A stretch of 64,000 nucleotides of DNA from Lewinella sp. LCG006 (GTDB lineage Bacteria; Bacteroidota; Bacteroidia; Chitinophagales; Saprospiraceae). The stretch is taken from contig NZ_CP160680.1 in the NCBI RefSeq assembly GCF_040784935.1, positions 5,437,802-5,501,801 of the forward strand, written 5' to 3'. Shown here one piece after another: positions 25,159 to 34,394 of this stretch. The stretch's first letter is position 1; every line of letters starts with the position of its first letter. The notes under the pieces are model-generated. The model was given only the letters and a program-made list of their open reading frames with translations, ran no database searches and was not told the origin of the DNA. The position numbers were made by a program, and so were the translations under genes.

Positions 25159-26577
25159 GTGATTTCAAAAAACGAGATAAAAAGTATCCTGGCCACGCTT
25201 GATGCAAAAGAATGGTTGTGGTTGGAGAAGTTTTTGAGTTCTCCTTACCATAATTCGGACGAGCGGCTGGTGGTGCTCCATCATTTGTTGCGGGCAGCTC
25301 CTGGTTTCGAGCTGGAAGGGGCTGAAGTCTACCCGACTTTCTTCCCTGGGCAAGCTTATGTCGCTCGGAAATGGGGCGACTTGTTGAGGAAATACCTACA
25401 AGTGTTGCATGCGTTTTTGGTACAGCAAGAACTGCGGGAAAGCCCTACTACCCAGGCGAAACTGGCGATTGACGGTCGCAAGCGGCGCAAGCTTTACGCC
25501 TTGCTGCAAGCGCAGATAGATGCTTACGAGGCGGCCATTGCCACCGAAAATCAAGCTCCCTGGGATACGGCCAATGCCTACCGTGTGCGCTGGCAGCAGC
25601 AGTACGAATTTCCAGGCCTGCTTCCGCAGAAAGAAGACTTCCAGCGGGCGACGGAGTACAATCGGCTCTTGTTTTGCCTCCTGGAGTTGCGCTACTGCAT
25701 CGAGCAGCAGAGTGTCATTAAGGATGATTACGAGAAAAATCGCGCTGAGATTGAGCCCGTCCTGGCCCTGGCCCAAAGCTTGAGTACCACCTGGCCTTTG
25801 TTGCAGCTGAATCTTCGCGTGTACGAGGCCTTCTGTGCAGAAAAGCTGAGCAGTGAACTGATTGATGCCTGTGAGCAGTGCTATTACGCCTTGTTTCCCA
25901 CGCTTTATCCCTACGATCGCACCTTTTTCTTTACCAAGTTGATGATGTTACACAATCGGCATAGCGTAAACCAGGGGCGCGAGGGCTTGGAAAGGTTTTT
26001 TGGCTTGCTAAAATTTGCATTTGATCGAGACCTCTACCTCGACGCGGAGAAAATGACCGAAACGACCTTCATCAACATCTGTATGGTGGGGATTGCAGTG
26101 AAAGAATTCGCTTGGGTGGAGCAATTTCGGGAAAAATACCTGCCCTGGGTATCGGTCGAGGATGCTACCAATATCAGTTTGCTCAGTGCAGCGCAACTGG
26201 CCTTTGGTCGGGGAGATTACGGCGCGGTGTACCGCTTAACGAGCCAGGCAAGTCGTATGCCCCTGGAACAGCGATTGCAGATGTACGGGCTGCAGATCAA
26301 AGCCCTCACCGAGCTTTATCTGACGGAAGAAAGTACGGCTTTTTCGCTGCGGGATTTTCTACGGAACGCAGATCGTTTCTTGCGGTATAACTCAAAGGTA
26401 CCTGCCCGCTCGAGAGAAAGTGTGCTCAATCTGATAAAAATCATTCATAAACTGGTGGTGATGCGGGAGCGTGGCGAGCGTCCGGCAAAAATTCGCCAGT
26501 ACCTAGAGAAGATGCAACAAGCAGCCAAAACGATAGCAGCGGGAGAATGGTTGCGCGAAAAGATCGCCCAAATATGA
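25159..26577 (+). CDS. Large helical protein of unknown function
   Basis: A 472-residue protein starting with GTG (no ATG lies near the start of the open frame). It is rich in Leu, Glu, Gln, Tyr and Trp and appears all-helical, with repeated amphipathic segments, so a TPR-like solenoid is possible. No signal peptide, membrane segment or catalytic motif is evident. I do not recognise the family; similar long helical proteins are common in Saprospiria genomes as uncharacterised entries. It starts about 90 bp divergently from the third cas6 gene; a CRISPR role is not supported by anything in its sequence. Confidence 0.75.
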   Translation: MISKNEIKSILATLDAKEWLWLEKFLSSPYHNSDERLVVLHHLLRAAPGFELEGAEVYPTFFPGQAYVARKWGDLLRKYLQVLHAFLVQQELRESPTTQAKLAIDGRKRRKLYALLQAQIDAYEAAIATENQAPWDTANAYRVRWQQQYEFPGLLPQKEDFQRATEYNRLLFCLLELRYCIEQQSVIKDDYEKNRAEIEPVLALAQSLSTTWPLLQLNLRVYEAFCAEKLSSELIDACEQCYYALFPTLYPYDRTFFFTKLMMLHNRHSVNQGREGLERFFGLLKFAFDRDLYLDAEKMTETTFINICMVGIAVKEFAWVEQFREKYLPWVSVEDATNISLLSAAQLAFGRGDYGAVYRLTSQASRMPLEQRLQMYGLQIKALTELYLTEESTAFSLRDFLRNADRFLRYNSKVPARSRESVLNLIKIIHKLVVMRERGERPAKIRQYLEKMQQAAKTIAAGEWLREKIAQI

Positions 26578-26672
26578 GAGCTGGTCGCCCCAGCCGGAAC
26601 AAGCCGTCCCTTGCTGCTGCGGTGCGCTTTTGGGAAGGTATACAATTTGCGCCCCATTCTCCCGACTTCAAC

Positions 26673-26837
26673 TTACAGGATGATGATATCCTCCGTACCG
26701 GTCACCGGCGGTGGTGGCGGCGGCGTTCCAGTATTTCCATCCCCGCCTTTAAGGGCGAGCATTTCCTTTGCAGATAAGGGTGTTGGGGCTGCCTTGGTGT
26801 TTTTGAGGCAGTCCTTCAGATGCTTGTCTTTAGACAT
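26673..26837 (-). CDS. Short precursor-like peptide with GG leader
   Basis: A 54-codon minus-strand open frame, ATG at 26837 and TAA at 26675-26673, too short for usual gene callers. The product starts MSKDKHLKDCLKNTK, then LSAKEMLALKGG at residues 21-32, then a GDGNTGT segment, six prolines and a short hydrophobic end (EDIIIL). The LS-x-x-E-(M/L)-x-x-(L)-KGG pattern is that of double-glycine leaders in Bacteroidota natural-product precursors, with cleavage predicted after GG. The core would be about 22 residues, Pro/Gly rich. No C39 peptidase transporter or modifying enzyme is visible within the window, so function is open. It ends about 95 bp past the stop of the large helical gene, convergent to it. 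Confidence 0.55.
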   Translation of the reverse strand: MSKDKHLKDCLKNTKAAPTPLSAKEMLALKGGDGNTGTPPPPPPVTGTEDIIIL

Positions 26838-27139
26838 TTTGTTGACGATTGGTCAGTTTTACCCACCACTGCCGGCCGCAGCGAGAACAACTGGGTGAAG
26901 AATAACCGACCTATCAACGGTGTTTTACCTAAGACCTAACCTTACCAACAGGCATAGCACAGCCACCCCACGGAGCGTCAGCTTCGTAGCGAAAAAGTAA
27001 AACCAGCAACGGACAAAGGAAAAGCCTTTCTCACCGGTGCCATCCCGCCATAGATCGGATGAACACCAGGTAGTGGGGGAGAGGAGGGGGAAATGTCACC
27101 TAGGGTAGTAATTTTTTTGGGAAGAGGAGGACGTAAGCT
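26838..27139. other. Intergenic region before repeat copy III
   Basis: No convincing gene. It presumably contains the promoter of the short peptide gene at its left end. Longer open frames on the minus strand that run into 27565 are made of repeat sequence. Confidence 0.4.
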
Positions 27140-28341
27140 GTTTAAGCTCTCCCGATACGATCCTTGATCTATCGGAGCTAGACCTGCGTTGAACGGAGTA
27201 ACGCAGCGTGGGGTATTTAAGACCCCTTCCTGCTCTATAGTCTCGCTGGTAGGCAGGCATCCCAGCCTTCCCTGTGAGGGCAGGAGTTTTTTGAGTTGGA
27301 GGAGAGGGGTGTGTTGGCCTTGTTTTAGGCTCCATCCTCCGGCTCCTTCCTCGCGAGGAAGGAGTGACGCTGGTGAGGTGTGAATGCTCCGTGGGTAGAC
27401 TAGACTAGCGGGGTAATTTATAACGAATACTACGGGCCACGGCCCGCCCATGTCCTCCGCCCGGTCGGAGGTGGCCCAGAGGGTCGGAGGTGGGCTATAG
27501 GCTAGGCCTAAGGTTGCCCACCAGGGGCCGAGGTGGGCAACCTCGTCTATCAGGGTCAATTCCAAGCATCAGGTGGCCTATCCCGCTGTCGAGGGTGGTC
27601 ATAGGCCGATTTGATATGTGCTTCTAACACAAACACAGGCCTTCAGGAGAGCATCCTCCAAATCCAAGCTCCTCCTTAGCTTTGGTCGGGATACGTTTCA
27701 ACTTCTCCTTAGCCTAAGGTTCCTTTAGCTGGTTAAGCGCTAGACGTGCCACTTCCCGAACGTGCGGGATACGTTTTATCTTCCTTTCCAATCTTGATTT
27801 CTCTTGCTGGTTAGGTCGCTAGACGTGCCCTGTCCCGACCAAACCTCTAAATGAGCTTTGGTCGGGGCACGTTTCAACTTCTTTTTTGGTCTTGGTTATT
27901 CTTTCTGGTTAGGTCGCTAGACGTGCCCCGCAGGTCTAGTCCCGATAGAGCTGATAAGGTGGTATCTGGATCGTCCCGATCAAATCACTTGTTGAGCTTT
28001 GATACGGGATTAAAACCTGCGGGACACATTTTAACTTCTCTTTATTCTTCTGAGATTACATTAGCTGGTTAGGTCGCTAGACGTGCCCCGCACGGCTAGT
28101 CCCGATAGATTTGTAAGAATCGTATCGGGATCGCAGTCCCTGTCCGACTGGCGTCTGGCCAGACGGGCTCACTATAATGGATGGCGATCCCGATCAAACC
28201 TCCTCCGGAGCTTCGATGCGGGATTAAAACGTGCGGGGCACGTTTTAACTTCCTTTCCAATCTTGATTTCTCTTGCTGGTTAGGTCGCTAGACGTACCCC
28301 GTACGGCTAGTCCCGATAGATTTGTAAGAATCGTATCGGGA
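27140..28341. repeat. Palindromic repeat mosaic, copy III (abuts array 3), with a lone CRISPR repeat
   Basis: Longest copy. It holds CTGCGTT..AACGCAG, the perfect 22-bp palindrome made of CTCCTTCCTCG and its complement (about 27343-27364), the GGGCCACGGCCC block, then several hairpin units with GCTAGACGT near 27744, 27817, 27917, 28077 and 28287. At 28131-28187 a single CRISPR repeat carrying the 29-nt insert stands between two units (TATCGGGA before, TCCCGATC after). The last unit ends TATCGGGA fused to CAGTCC of array 3. Confidence 0.8.
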
Positions 28342-28886
28342 CAGTCCTCACTATAATGGATGGCGACTTGAAGCACATTAAAAATGAAAAGGGCACATGG
28401 GATAGCGTCGCAGTCTTCACTGTAATGGATGGCGACTTGAAGCATCAAAAAGAACGTCGATCGCCTTAACCCTGTCGCAGTCCTCACTGTAATGGATGGC
28501 GACTTGAAGTATTCGACGCCATGTTCATCAAGGACGGCATCCGTCGCAGTCCTCACTATAATGGATGGCGACTTGAATTATGAAGAAGCGGTGCAAGCGC
28601 AAAATGATTCGTCGCAGTCCTCACTATAATGGATGGCGACTTGAAGACTAAAGAAAATGAAAAAGCCACAGGTCAAGAAAGGTCGCAGTCCTCACTATAA
28701 TGGATGGCGACTTGAAGTGGCCCGGGATGACGTAAACGTAAAGTTTTTATTTGTCGCAGTCCCTGTCCGACTGGCGTCTGGCCAGGCGGGCTCACTATAA
28801 TGGATGGCGACTTGAAGCATTCTGCCACAAACGGGAGACTAACGTTCTTGCCAGGCGGGCTCACTATAATGGATGGCGACTTGAAG
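28342..28886 (-). CRISPR. CRISPR array 3 (8 repeats, 7 spacers; family 1, decaying at both ends)
   Basis: Repeats of family 1 start at 28342 (truncated), 28407, 28474, 28543, 28611, 28682, 28753 and 28850. The repeat at 28753-28817 contains a 29-nt insert after GTCGCAGTCC. The last, leader-proximal repeat (28850-28886) keeps only the final 11 nt of that insert plus TCACTATAAT..TTGAAG, so it lacks the handle-coding part. The repeat at 28543 ends TTGAAT. Leader on the right, transcription predicted leftwards. The damage next to the leader suggests the array can no longer take up spacers normally. Confidence 0.95.
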
Positions 28887-29235
28887 GCCCATTTTTACAA
28901 AACGTATGCTAAAGATAAGCTATTCAGAGAAAAACAAATAAAAGAATAGTTTAATGACATACTCGAAAATGATTTTTCGTTAGATTTTAACATTTGTTAA
29001 TGGAAGCAATATAGTCTTTTTTGAGCAAAAACAAAAATGATGTTTTTCTGCAATTCGCTGATTTTTAGTTATTTGTGTTTTTAGTACAAACAAAATGTAT
29101 TTCGCTTCCTGTAAGAAATTACGAAAATCTGCTTAGGTCAAAAAATGATTATGTATTTCATTGGGGTAGAATAGATTGTGCTGTTTTTCAAAACGCTCTA
29201 TTTAACATAATGATAATACAAAAAATTGGATGGTA
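28887..29235 (-). promoter_or_regulatory. Leader of array 3 (family 1)
   Basis: Homologous to 3511-3860 over its length, with shared blocks ATGATTTTTCGTTAGATTTT, AAATCTGCTTAGGT and ATGATTATGTATT. It confirms common origin and polarity of arrays 1 and 3. Confidence 0.85.
28910..28938 (-). promoter_or_regulatory. Predicted promoter of array 3
   Basis: On the minus strand TTTG, 17 nt, TATCTTTA, exactly as in the array 1 leader and about 24 nt before the first repeat. The match between two diverged leaders supports function. Confidence 0.55.
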
Positions 29236-29500
29236 GCAATAGGGGCGTTTTCTACCACGGAGCACCTACTGCTCTAGTTGATTTGATCCAAAGCTACGCA
29301 GCTGTTGTAGGCCGTTGGTACGGACACTGATCATGCTATAGCTAGCGGCAACTCCTTTCTTTTGGTAGCTATAGTTCCGGTGGTGTCAAAGAGCTTTTTC
29401 TTTTGCCTCTTAAATATAAGGTTTTACTGATTCCCTGGAAACATAATGGATACTTTTTCCTTGTCTGGGCTATTTGCGCAGTCCTTACGCAATTATGGTA
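29236..29500. other. Intergenic stretch right of the array 3 leader
   Basis: No gene recognised. Near 29475-29507 the sequence GCGCAGTCCTTACGCAATTATGG looks like a strongly decayed CRISPR repeat next to the better solo repeat at 29508. Confidence 0.35.
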
Positions 29501-29507
29501 CTGGGAG

Positions 29508-30432
29508 TCTCAGTCCTCACTATAATGGAAGGCGATCCCGATTAAACCTCCACACGAGCTTTGGTCAGAACACGTTTTAATTTCCTTTCCAATCTTGATT
29601 TCTCTTGCTGGTTAGGTCGCTAGACGTGCCCCGCAGGTCTAGTCCCGATAGACCTGAGAAGGTCGTATCGGGATCTCAGTCCTCACTAATTTGGATGGAG
29701 ACTCATAATTCCTATTTTTCATATCTTTTGACAGTGCAAATTTATGGTATTCAACCCATTAAGTCAAAAGAAAAGGTGAAAATACCGACGACGACGGCAT
29801 TGTGTTGATTTTCAAGAGAGTAGATACTCAGAGTGAATGCTGCGATCAACAACAAAAATGCTAAATGCTTGAATGCTAGACCTTGGCACAACAGCAGTAT
29901 TTGAGGTCGACGACTTTGGTTTTTGTTAGCCTTAATTATGGTAGGATTAAAACGTCGTCTCCCGATCAAACCTCCCCCGGAGCTTCGATACGGGATTAAA
30001 ACGTGCGGGACACGTTTTAACTCTTCTTTAGTTGATGGTTTCTTTAGCTGGTTAGGTCGCTAGACGTACCCCGTAGGTCTAGTCCCATAGAGCTGATAAG
30101 GTCGATCGGGACAGTCCCTGTCCGACTGGCGTCTGGCCAGGCGGGCTCACTCAAATGGATGGCGATCCCGATCAAACCTCCTTAGGAGCTTCGATACGGG
30201 ATTGAAACCTACGGAGTACGTTTCAACTTCTCCTTAGTCTATGGTTCCTTTAGCTGGTTAAGCACTAGACGTACTCCGTCCCGATCCTACCTCCCTCGGA
30301 GCTTCGATACGGGATTGAAACCTGCGGAGCACGTTTCAACTTCTCTTTGTTCTGAGATTACTTTAACTGGTTAGGTCGCTAGACGTACCCCGTACGGCTA
30401 GTCCCGATAGATTTGCAAGAATCGTAACGGGA
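29508..30432. repeat. Hairpin-unit cluster with solo CRISPR repeats, abutting array 4
   Basis: It contains degenerate CRISPR repeats at 29508-29535 (followed by TCCCGATT), 29674-29705 (preceded by TATCGGGA) and 30112-30165 (with the 29-nt insert; preceded by ATCGGGA and followed by TCCCGATC). These are separated by hairpin units having GCTAGACGT near 29618, 30058, 30268 and 30379. The unit near 30200 has TTGAAACCTACGGAGTACG and later ACGTACTCCG, its exact complement. 29706-29957 holds only weak open frames and no supported gene. Confidence 0.8.
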
Positions 30433-31150
30433 TCGCAGTCCCTGTCCGACTGGCGTCCGGCCAGGCGGGCTCACTCAAATGGATGGCGACTCCTAGCCAA
30501 CAAAATTAAGCCTCATCGCAAGTTCATAATGAAGTCGCAGTCCTCACTCAAATGGATGGCGACTCCCAGGCAGTTCATAGGATCGCCGTCGATGTGTACG
30601 ACGATAGTCGCAGTCCTCACTCAAATGGATGGCGACTCCCAGGTTAAAACGACTATTAAATACTGATTATGTACTAATTATAAGTCGCAGTCCTCACTCA
30701 AATGGATGGCGACTCCTAGAAAAACAAGCATCGACCGAGGCTTAGTCCACATTGTGTCGCAGTCCTCACTCAAATGGATGGCGACTCCCAGCTGCTTTGT
30801 GTGGATGAATACTACTTCACCCCCTATTGGTCGCAGTCCTCACTCAAATGGATGGCGACTCCCAGATATCTACAACGTGACAAGTGAACCTGCAATTTAT
30901 GTCGCAGTCCTCACTCAAATGGATGGCGACTCCCAGAAGGAGCTAAGTGGAGAGGGGAGAATTTTAAGCCTCCGTCGCAGTCCTCACTCAAATGGATGGC
31001 GACTCCCAGAGAATCAACCCACTATTGGAAAAAAAGACACAAACGTCGCAGTCCTCACTCAAATGGATGGCGACTCCCAGCTCTAGCAACTAAAGGTGCT
31101 TTCAGGTAATCCATGTCGCAGTCCTCACTCAAATGGATGGCGACTCCCAG
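30433..31150 (-). CRISPR. CRISPR array 4 (10 repeats, 9 spacers; family 2)
   Basis: Family 2 repeats start at 30433 (with 29-nt insert), 30534, 30607, 30684, 30756, 30830, 30901, 30974, 31045 and 31115. Those at 30433 and 30684 end TCCTAG, the rest TCCCAG. The inserted repeat is at the old end here, opposite to array 3. Leader on the right is the same as that of array 2, but no cas genes adjoin, so cas1-cas2 must act in trans. Confidence 0.97.
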
Positions 31151-31198
31151 TGCATACGTGTGTAATATGTATTTTGTTGCAATTCAAGCAATTAAAAA
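31151..31198 (-). promoter_or_regulatory. Leader of array 4 (family 2)
   Basis: About 48 bp beginning GCATACGTGTGTAATATG, nearly identical to 6121-6175. Similarity stops at about 31198, which bounds the minimal leader for family 2. Confidence 0.7.
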
Positions 31199-31462
31199 TC
31201 ATGGATGTCTAAAAAGCAGGTCAATGAACATGACATCTCAGCCCTCGGTATGCCAGTGCATAGAGGGGCCGTGTCGTTCAATGTTAAGGTTTCGTCCGCA
31301 GCGGTGCATCGGGTAGATGCTTACATCTTATTCAGCAACTGCTTTGGCGTCCTTATCACAGACGACTTTAATGCGGAAGCTAAAGTAGTGATTTTAAAAT
31401 CCCTTGCAAGCTTTTGGGTGGTGCTTTTTGAAAAAAGGTTTTAGCTTGGACAGGCTTTACCC
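31199..31462. other. Intergenic region between array 4 and the integrase
   Basis: A 79-codon plus-strand frame (31205-31444) exists, but its product has no recognisable family, so I do not call it a gene. It may be a remnant replacing the cas2 that adjoins the sister leader at array 2. Confidence 0.3.
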
Positions 31463-32647
31463 CTACCGAAAATACTCACTCTTAGCCGCCAACTTCGCAC
31501 TATCCATATTGCTACACCGCAGATAAAGCTGCAAGGTCTTCATGTTCTCCCAACCGCCCAGGTCTGCGATCGTTTTGAGGCTGAACTGGCCGCTGAGGTA
31601 GAGGTTGGTGGCGGCGCTGCGACGGGCGGTGTGCATGGTGATGATGGAGCTTTTGGGAGCGGTGATGGCCCCTTGTGTGACCATCTCGTTGATTCCGGCT
31701 GCGGCGATGGCCATCTTTACTTGTCGATTGGCTTGCTGGTTGGTGCCCCAGGAGAAATCGAAGTTGTAGGTCTCCATCAGTTTCATGGCACGTTGGCGGA
31801 CGGGGATGGTGGCTTCTTTTTGGGTCTTTCCGGCGCGGTACCGCAGGAAGGTGGTGCCTTCGATCTGCATGAGGTTGGCGGAGGAGATCTCCTGAAGGTC
31901 GGAAAAGCGCAGGAGGAAGTAGTAGGCGACCAGCCAGCGATCCAGTTCCTTTTGCAGGTGGGGCTGGGCACTGAGGTCGGTGTTCTCCAGGGTGATGATT
32001 TCCTGCTCGTTGAGGAAGACTTTGTCGGACTTGTTCAGTCGCGGGCGACGGAAGCCTTTTTCCTGGTGGACGGTGTTTTGGTGGATCTTTCTTTCCAGAC
32101 CAATGTTCATCACCCGCTTCAGCACTTTGATGTGTTTGTTGATGCCGGGCAGCTGGCAATTCCCGTGCGTGGAGAGGTAAGCGGTAAACTTCTGGTAGAA
32201 GGCCATGTTGATGCCTTCTAAAGTGATGTTTTCGCCAGTCTTCTGCTCGTAGCCTTTCAGGCGGGTGAGCAGCGACTGGTAGTTGTTGACCGTGCCGCTG
32301 GTGAGGGAGAGCATCCCGTCTTTGCCTTCCGAGATGATTTTTTCTAAAAATTCTACCAGGCCGTTTTTGCTGCCTTTGGAAAAGAGGTTGTCCCAGTCGC
32401 CGCCTTCCAGGAAGTGGCGCTCGATGTCGAGCCGCAGGCGGGTGATTTTAGCGTTATAGCGCGCGGCTAGCGGGTGGGTGTTGCGGACGGCCTCCTTGCG
32501 CTCGTCCCAGTCTTTAGGCAGGAGCTGGATGCCGGTGGAGAAATATTTTTTCTTATTTTCATGGCTGCAATAGACCTTCACATCACAGGTTCCATTCTTC
32601 CGGACAAAGTACGTCCACAGTACAGTTCTAAAATTCATGACACTCAA
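31463..32647 (-). CDS. Tyrosine recombinase (Bacteroidota integrase type)
   Basis: A 394-residue protein. It has an arm-type N-domain (VYCSHENKKKYFSTGIQLLP and KDWDERKEAVR), a core-binding SAM-like domain (about 100-200) and the catalytic set: Arg in LLRFSDLQE, Lys in RAGKTQKEA, HTARRSAATN (H-x-x-R), Trp in GGWENM where His is usual, and Tyr in LQLYLRCS. It should cut and join DNA at an attachment site. It is divergent from a second recombinase at 33070-34392, marking the left end of the accessory island. It may be a mobile-element integrase or a shufflon-type invertase. Confidence 0.92.
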   Translation of the reverse strand: MSVMNFRTVLWTYFVRKNGTCDVKVYCSHENKKKYFSTGIQLLPKDWDERKEAVRNTHPLAARYNAKITRLRLDIERHFLEGGDWDNLFSKGSKNGLVEFLEKIISEGKDGMLSLTSGTVNNYQSLLTRLKGYEQKTGENITLEGINMAFYQKFTAYLSTHGNCQLPGINKHIKVLKRVMNIGLERKIHQNTVHQEKGFRRPRLNKSDKVFLNEQEIITLENTDLSAQPHLQKELDRWLVAYYFLLRFSDLQEISSANLMQIEGTTFLRYRAGKTQKEATIPVRQRAMKLMETYNFDFSWGTNQQANRQVKMAIAAAGINEMVTQGAITAPKSSIITMHTARRSAATNLYLSGQFSLKTIADLGGWENMKTLQLYLRCSNMDSAKLAAKSEYFR

Positions 32648-32833
32648 TTTTCTTTAGAAGCATTTTAGCGAAAGCGTGTCAAAAATACACAAATAAAAAC
32701 AATTGAGTGTGGTTAATTTTTTAGTTAAAACAAAAACAAACACGTTTGCGCGACAATGAGTGACCTTTGGGTCTTGTGTTAAGTGTCAGTAAATCAGTTG
32801 TTTATAAATAAAAGAAGGGAAGGGGCACAAAAA

Positions 32834-32861
32834 AAGCCCGCTCCAGGATTGGAGCGAGCTT
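32834..32861 (-). terminator. Intrinsic terminator-like hairpin
   Basis: AAGCCCGCTCCA-GGAT-TGGAGCGAGCTT, a 12-bp stem with one mismatch. Read on the minus strand it is followed by seven T, and on the plus strand by AATTTTT. It lies between the divergent recombinase genes and could act in both directions. Confidence 0.6.
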
Positions 32862-33069
32862 AATTTTTCAGTGATCCCAGCAGGACGGCCAGGGTCACCT
32901 GATTTTCCAAGGTAATCGGTCAAAACCCCTCAAAAGTGAGAGGAGGGCGGTTGAAAAGAGGAGAAATTTTGACAATGATTGGAATACGTGGGAACACTCA
33001 CGACAACCATTCCGACAACGCAGTTGGGGTGCGGAGCGAAATCTATTTTCGTAACCACAACCCACAGAC

Positions 33070-34392
33070 ATGGCTAGATTACCTATTCCAAAGTTTAATC
33101 TCCGACTCCCGAAAAGCGATACCCCTACGCTTATCTCTCTGGTGTATCGTTACCGAGGAAAACGCCTGATGTATTCTACCGGGCATTCTATTGATCCAAA
33201 AGATTGGGACTTTAATATTCAGCGACCGATTGTTCGGACGCACAGAATTGAATTGCTTAAGCTTCAGCGATTACTGGATGAGCTTGTTGCGCATTGTACC
33301 TCTATTTATTTAGATGCTGATCACGGGAATATCTCAACCACCGACTTCAAAAAACAGCTCGAAATGAGACTGAGTGTTAGGGTGGAGGTAAAGGAGGTCA
33401 ATAGCACAATGACCTTCCTTGAATTCCTGGATTATGAGTTAGCGGATATGGAGAAGGGAGGGATGAAAAAAGATACGCTCAAGATGTTCCGGCAGCATTG
33501 TCGAATTATCCAGCAATTTGCAGCTGAATATCGAGATGGGGCTGGCTTTAGCTATGATGATGTCGATTGGAATCTTCGTATAGAGCTGATCGATTGGTTA
33601 TCGCTCCGAGGTGTCCAGTTGGCTTATGGCAATAAAACACTCAAGACGCTTAGACAATTTATGGAACGTGCGCGTCGCAAGAAGCTGCATAATAATACCA
33701 GTTACCAAGGAGTAGGGTGGACAGTCTCGACTAAAAAAGCAAAAGGCGCATTGGTTTTCTTGAATGTGCGAGAACTTCAGATACTAGCCGATCTTCCGCT
33801 TCAGGGGCATTTAGCGAAAATCCGTGATGTTTTATTGATTGGGGCAGGGACGGGGCAACGATTTAGTGATTTCTCCTGCTATACTTCCGATAATTTTTAC
33901 GAAACCCTCTCTGGGGTAATGCTGCTCTCGTTGATCTCAAAGAAGACGGCTACACCCTCCAAAGTACCCTTGAATATCTTCCCATGGTTAATACCTGTTC
34001 TTAGACGGAATCGTTTCCAAACGCCTAGAATCTCCATGCAGAAATTTAATGAAGGGGTTAAAGACTTGTGCCAATTGGCTGGGTTTACCGAGAAAATCTT
34101 ACAGGTAGAACAGTATATGGGACGTAAGGCCGGAATTGAAAAATCATATACGGAAAAGTACAAGCTCGTCTCTTCACATTGCTGCCGCCGAAGTTTCGCG
34201 ACCAATCTCTATCGCATGGGCTACAGCCTTGCCCAGATTATGCCGATGACCGGCCATGCTACGGAATCCCAACTGAGAGATTACATAGGTATTGATGGCG
34301 AGATGAATGCAGAAGAGATCGCGCTGAGTATCGTTGCACGTAACCGACAAAATGCACCCTCTGAGGCCAATATTAGATTGCTAGGCGCATAG
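33070..34392 (+). CDS. Tyrosine recombinase, second copy type
   Basis: A 440-residue protein, only distantly like its neighbour. The arm domain reads LVYRYRGKRLMYSTGHSIDP with KDWDFN. The catalytic residues are Arg in GTGQRFSDFSC, Lys in ISKKTATPSKV, SSHCCRRSFATNLYRMG (H-x-x-R), His in MTGHATESQL and Tyr in LRDYIGID. The full set suggests an active enzyme. It starts a run of same-strand accessory genes, the next one 3 nt downstream. The ATG at 33070 is favoured because the arm domain starts soon after. Confidence 0.9.
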   Translation: MARLPIPKFNLRLPKSDTPTLISLVYRYRGKRLMYSTGHSIDPKDWDFNIQRPIVRTHRIELLKLQRLLDELVAHCTSIYLDADHGNISTTDFKKQLEMRLSVRVEVKEVNSTMTFLEFLDYELADMEKGGMKKDTLKMFRQHCRIIQQFAAEYRDGAGFSYDDVDWNLRIELIDWLSLRGVQLAYGNKTLKTLRQFMERARRKKLHNNTSYQGVGWTVSTKKAKGALVFLNVRELQILADLPLQGHLAKIRDVLLIGAGTGQRFSDFSCYTSDNFYETLSGVMLLSLISKKTATPSKVPLNIFPWLIPVLRRNRFQTPRISMQKFNEGVKDLCQLAGFTEKILQVEQYMGRKAGIEKSYTEKYKLVSSHCCRRSFATNLYRMGYSLAQIMPMTGHATESQLRDYIGIDGEMNAEEIALSIVARNRQNAPSEANIRLLGA

Positions 34393-34394
34393 TA

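Noticed and set aside
29751-29969. 72-codon minus-strand frame with a hydrophobic stretch between solo CRISPR repeats
   Set aside because: No start context, no family and flanked by repeat units; it could be chance.
2576-31150. Type I, II or V effector genes to go with the arrays
   Set aside because: No cas3, cas9, cas12 or cascade-type genes were seen; the only effector set is type III-A.
31205-31444. 79-codon plus-strand frame after array 4
   Set aside because: No recognisable family, and it starts right after the leader; kept only as a note in the intergenic entry.
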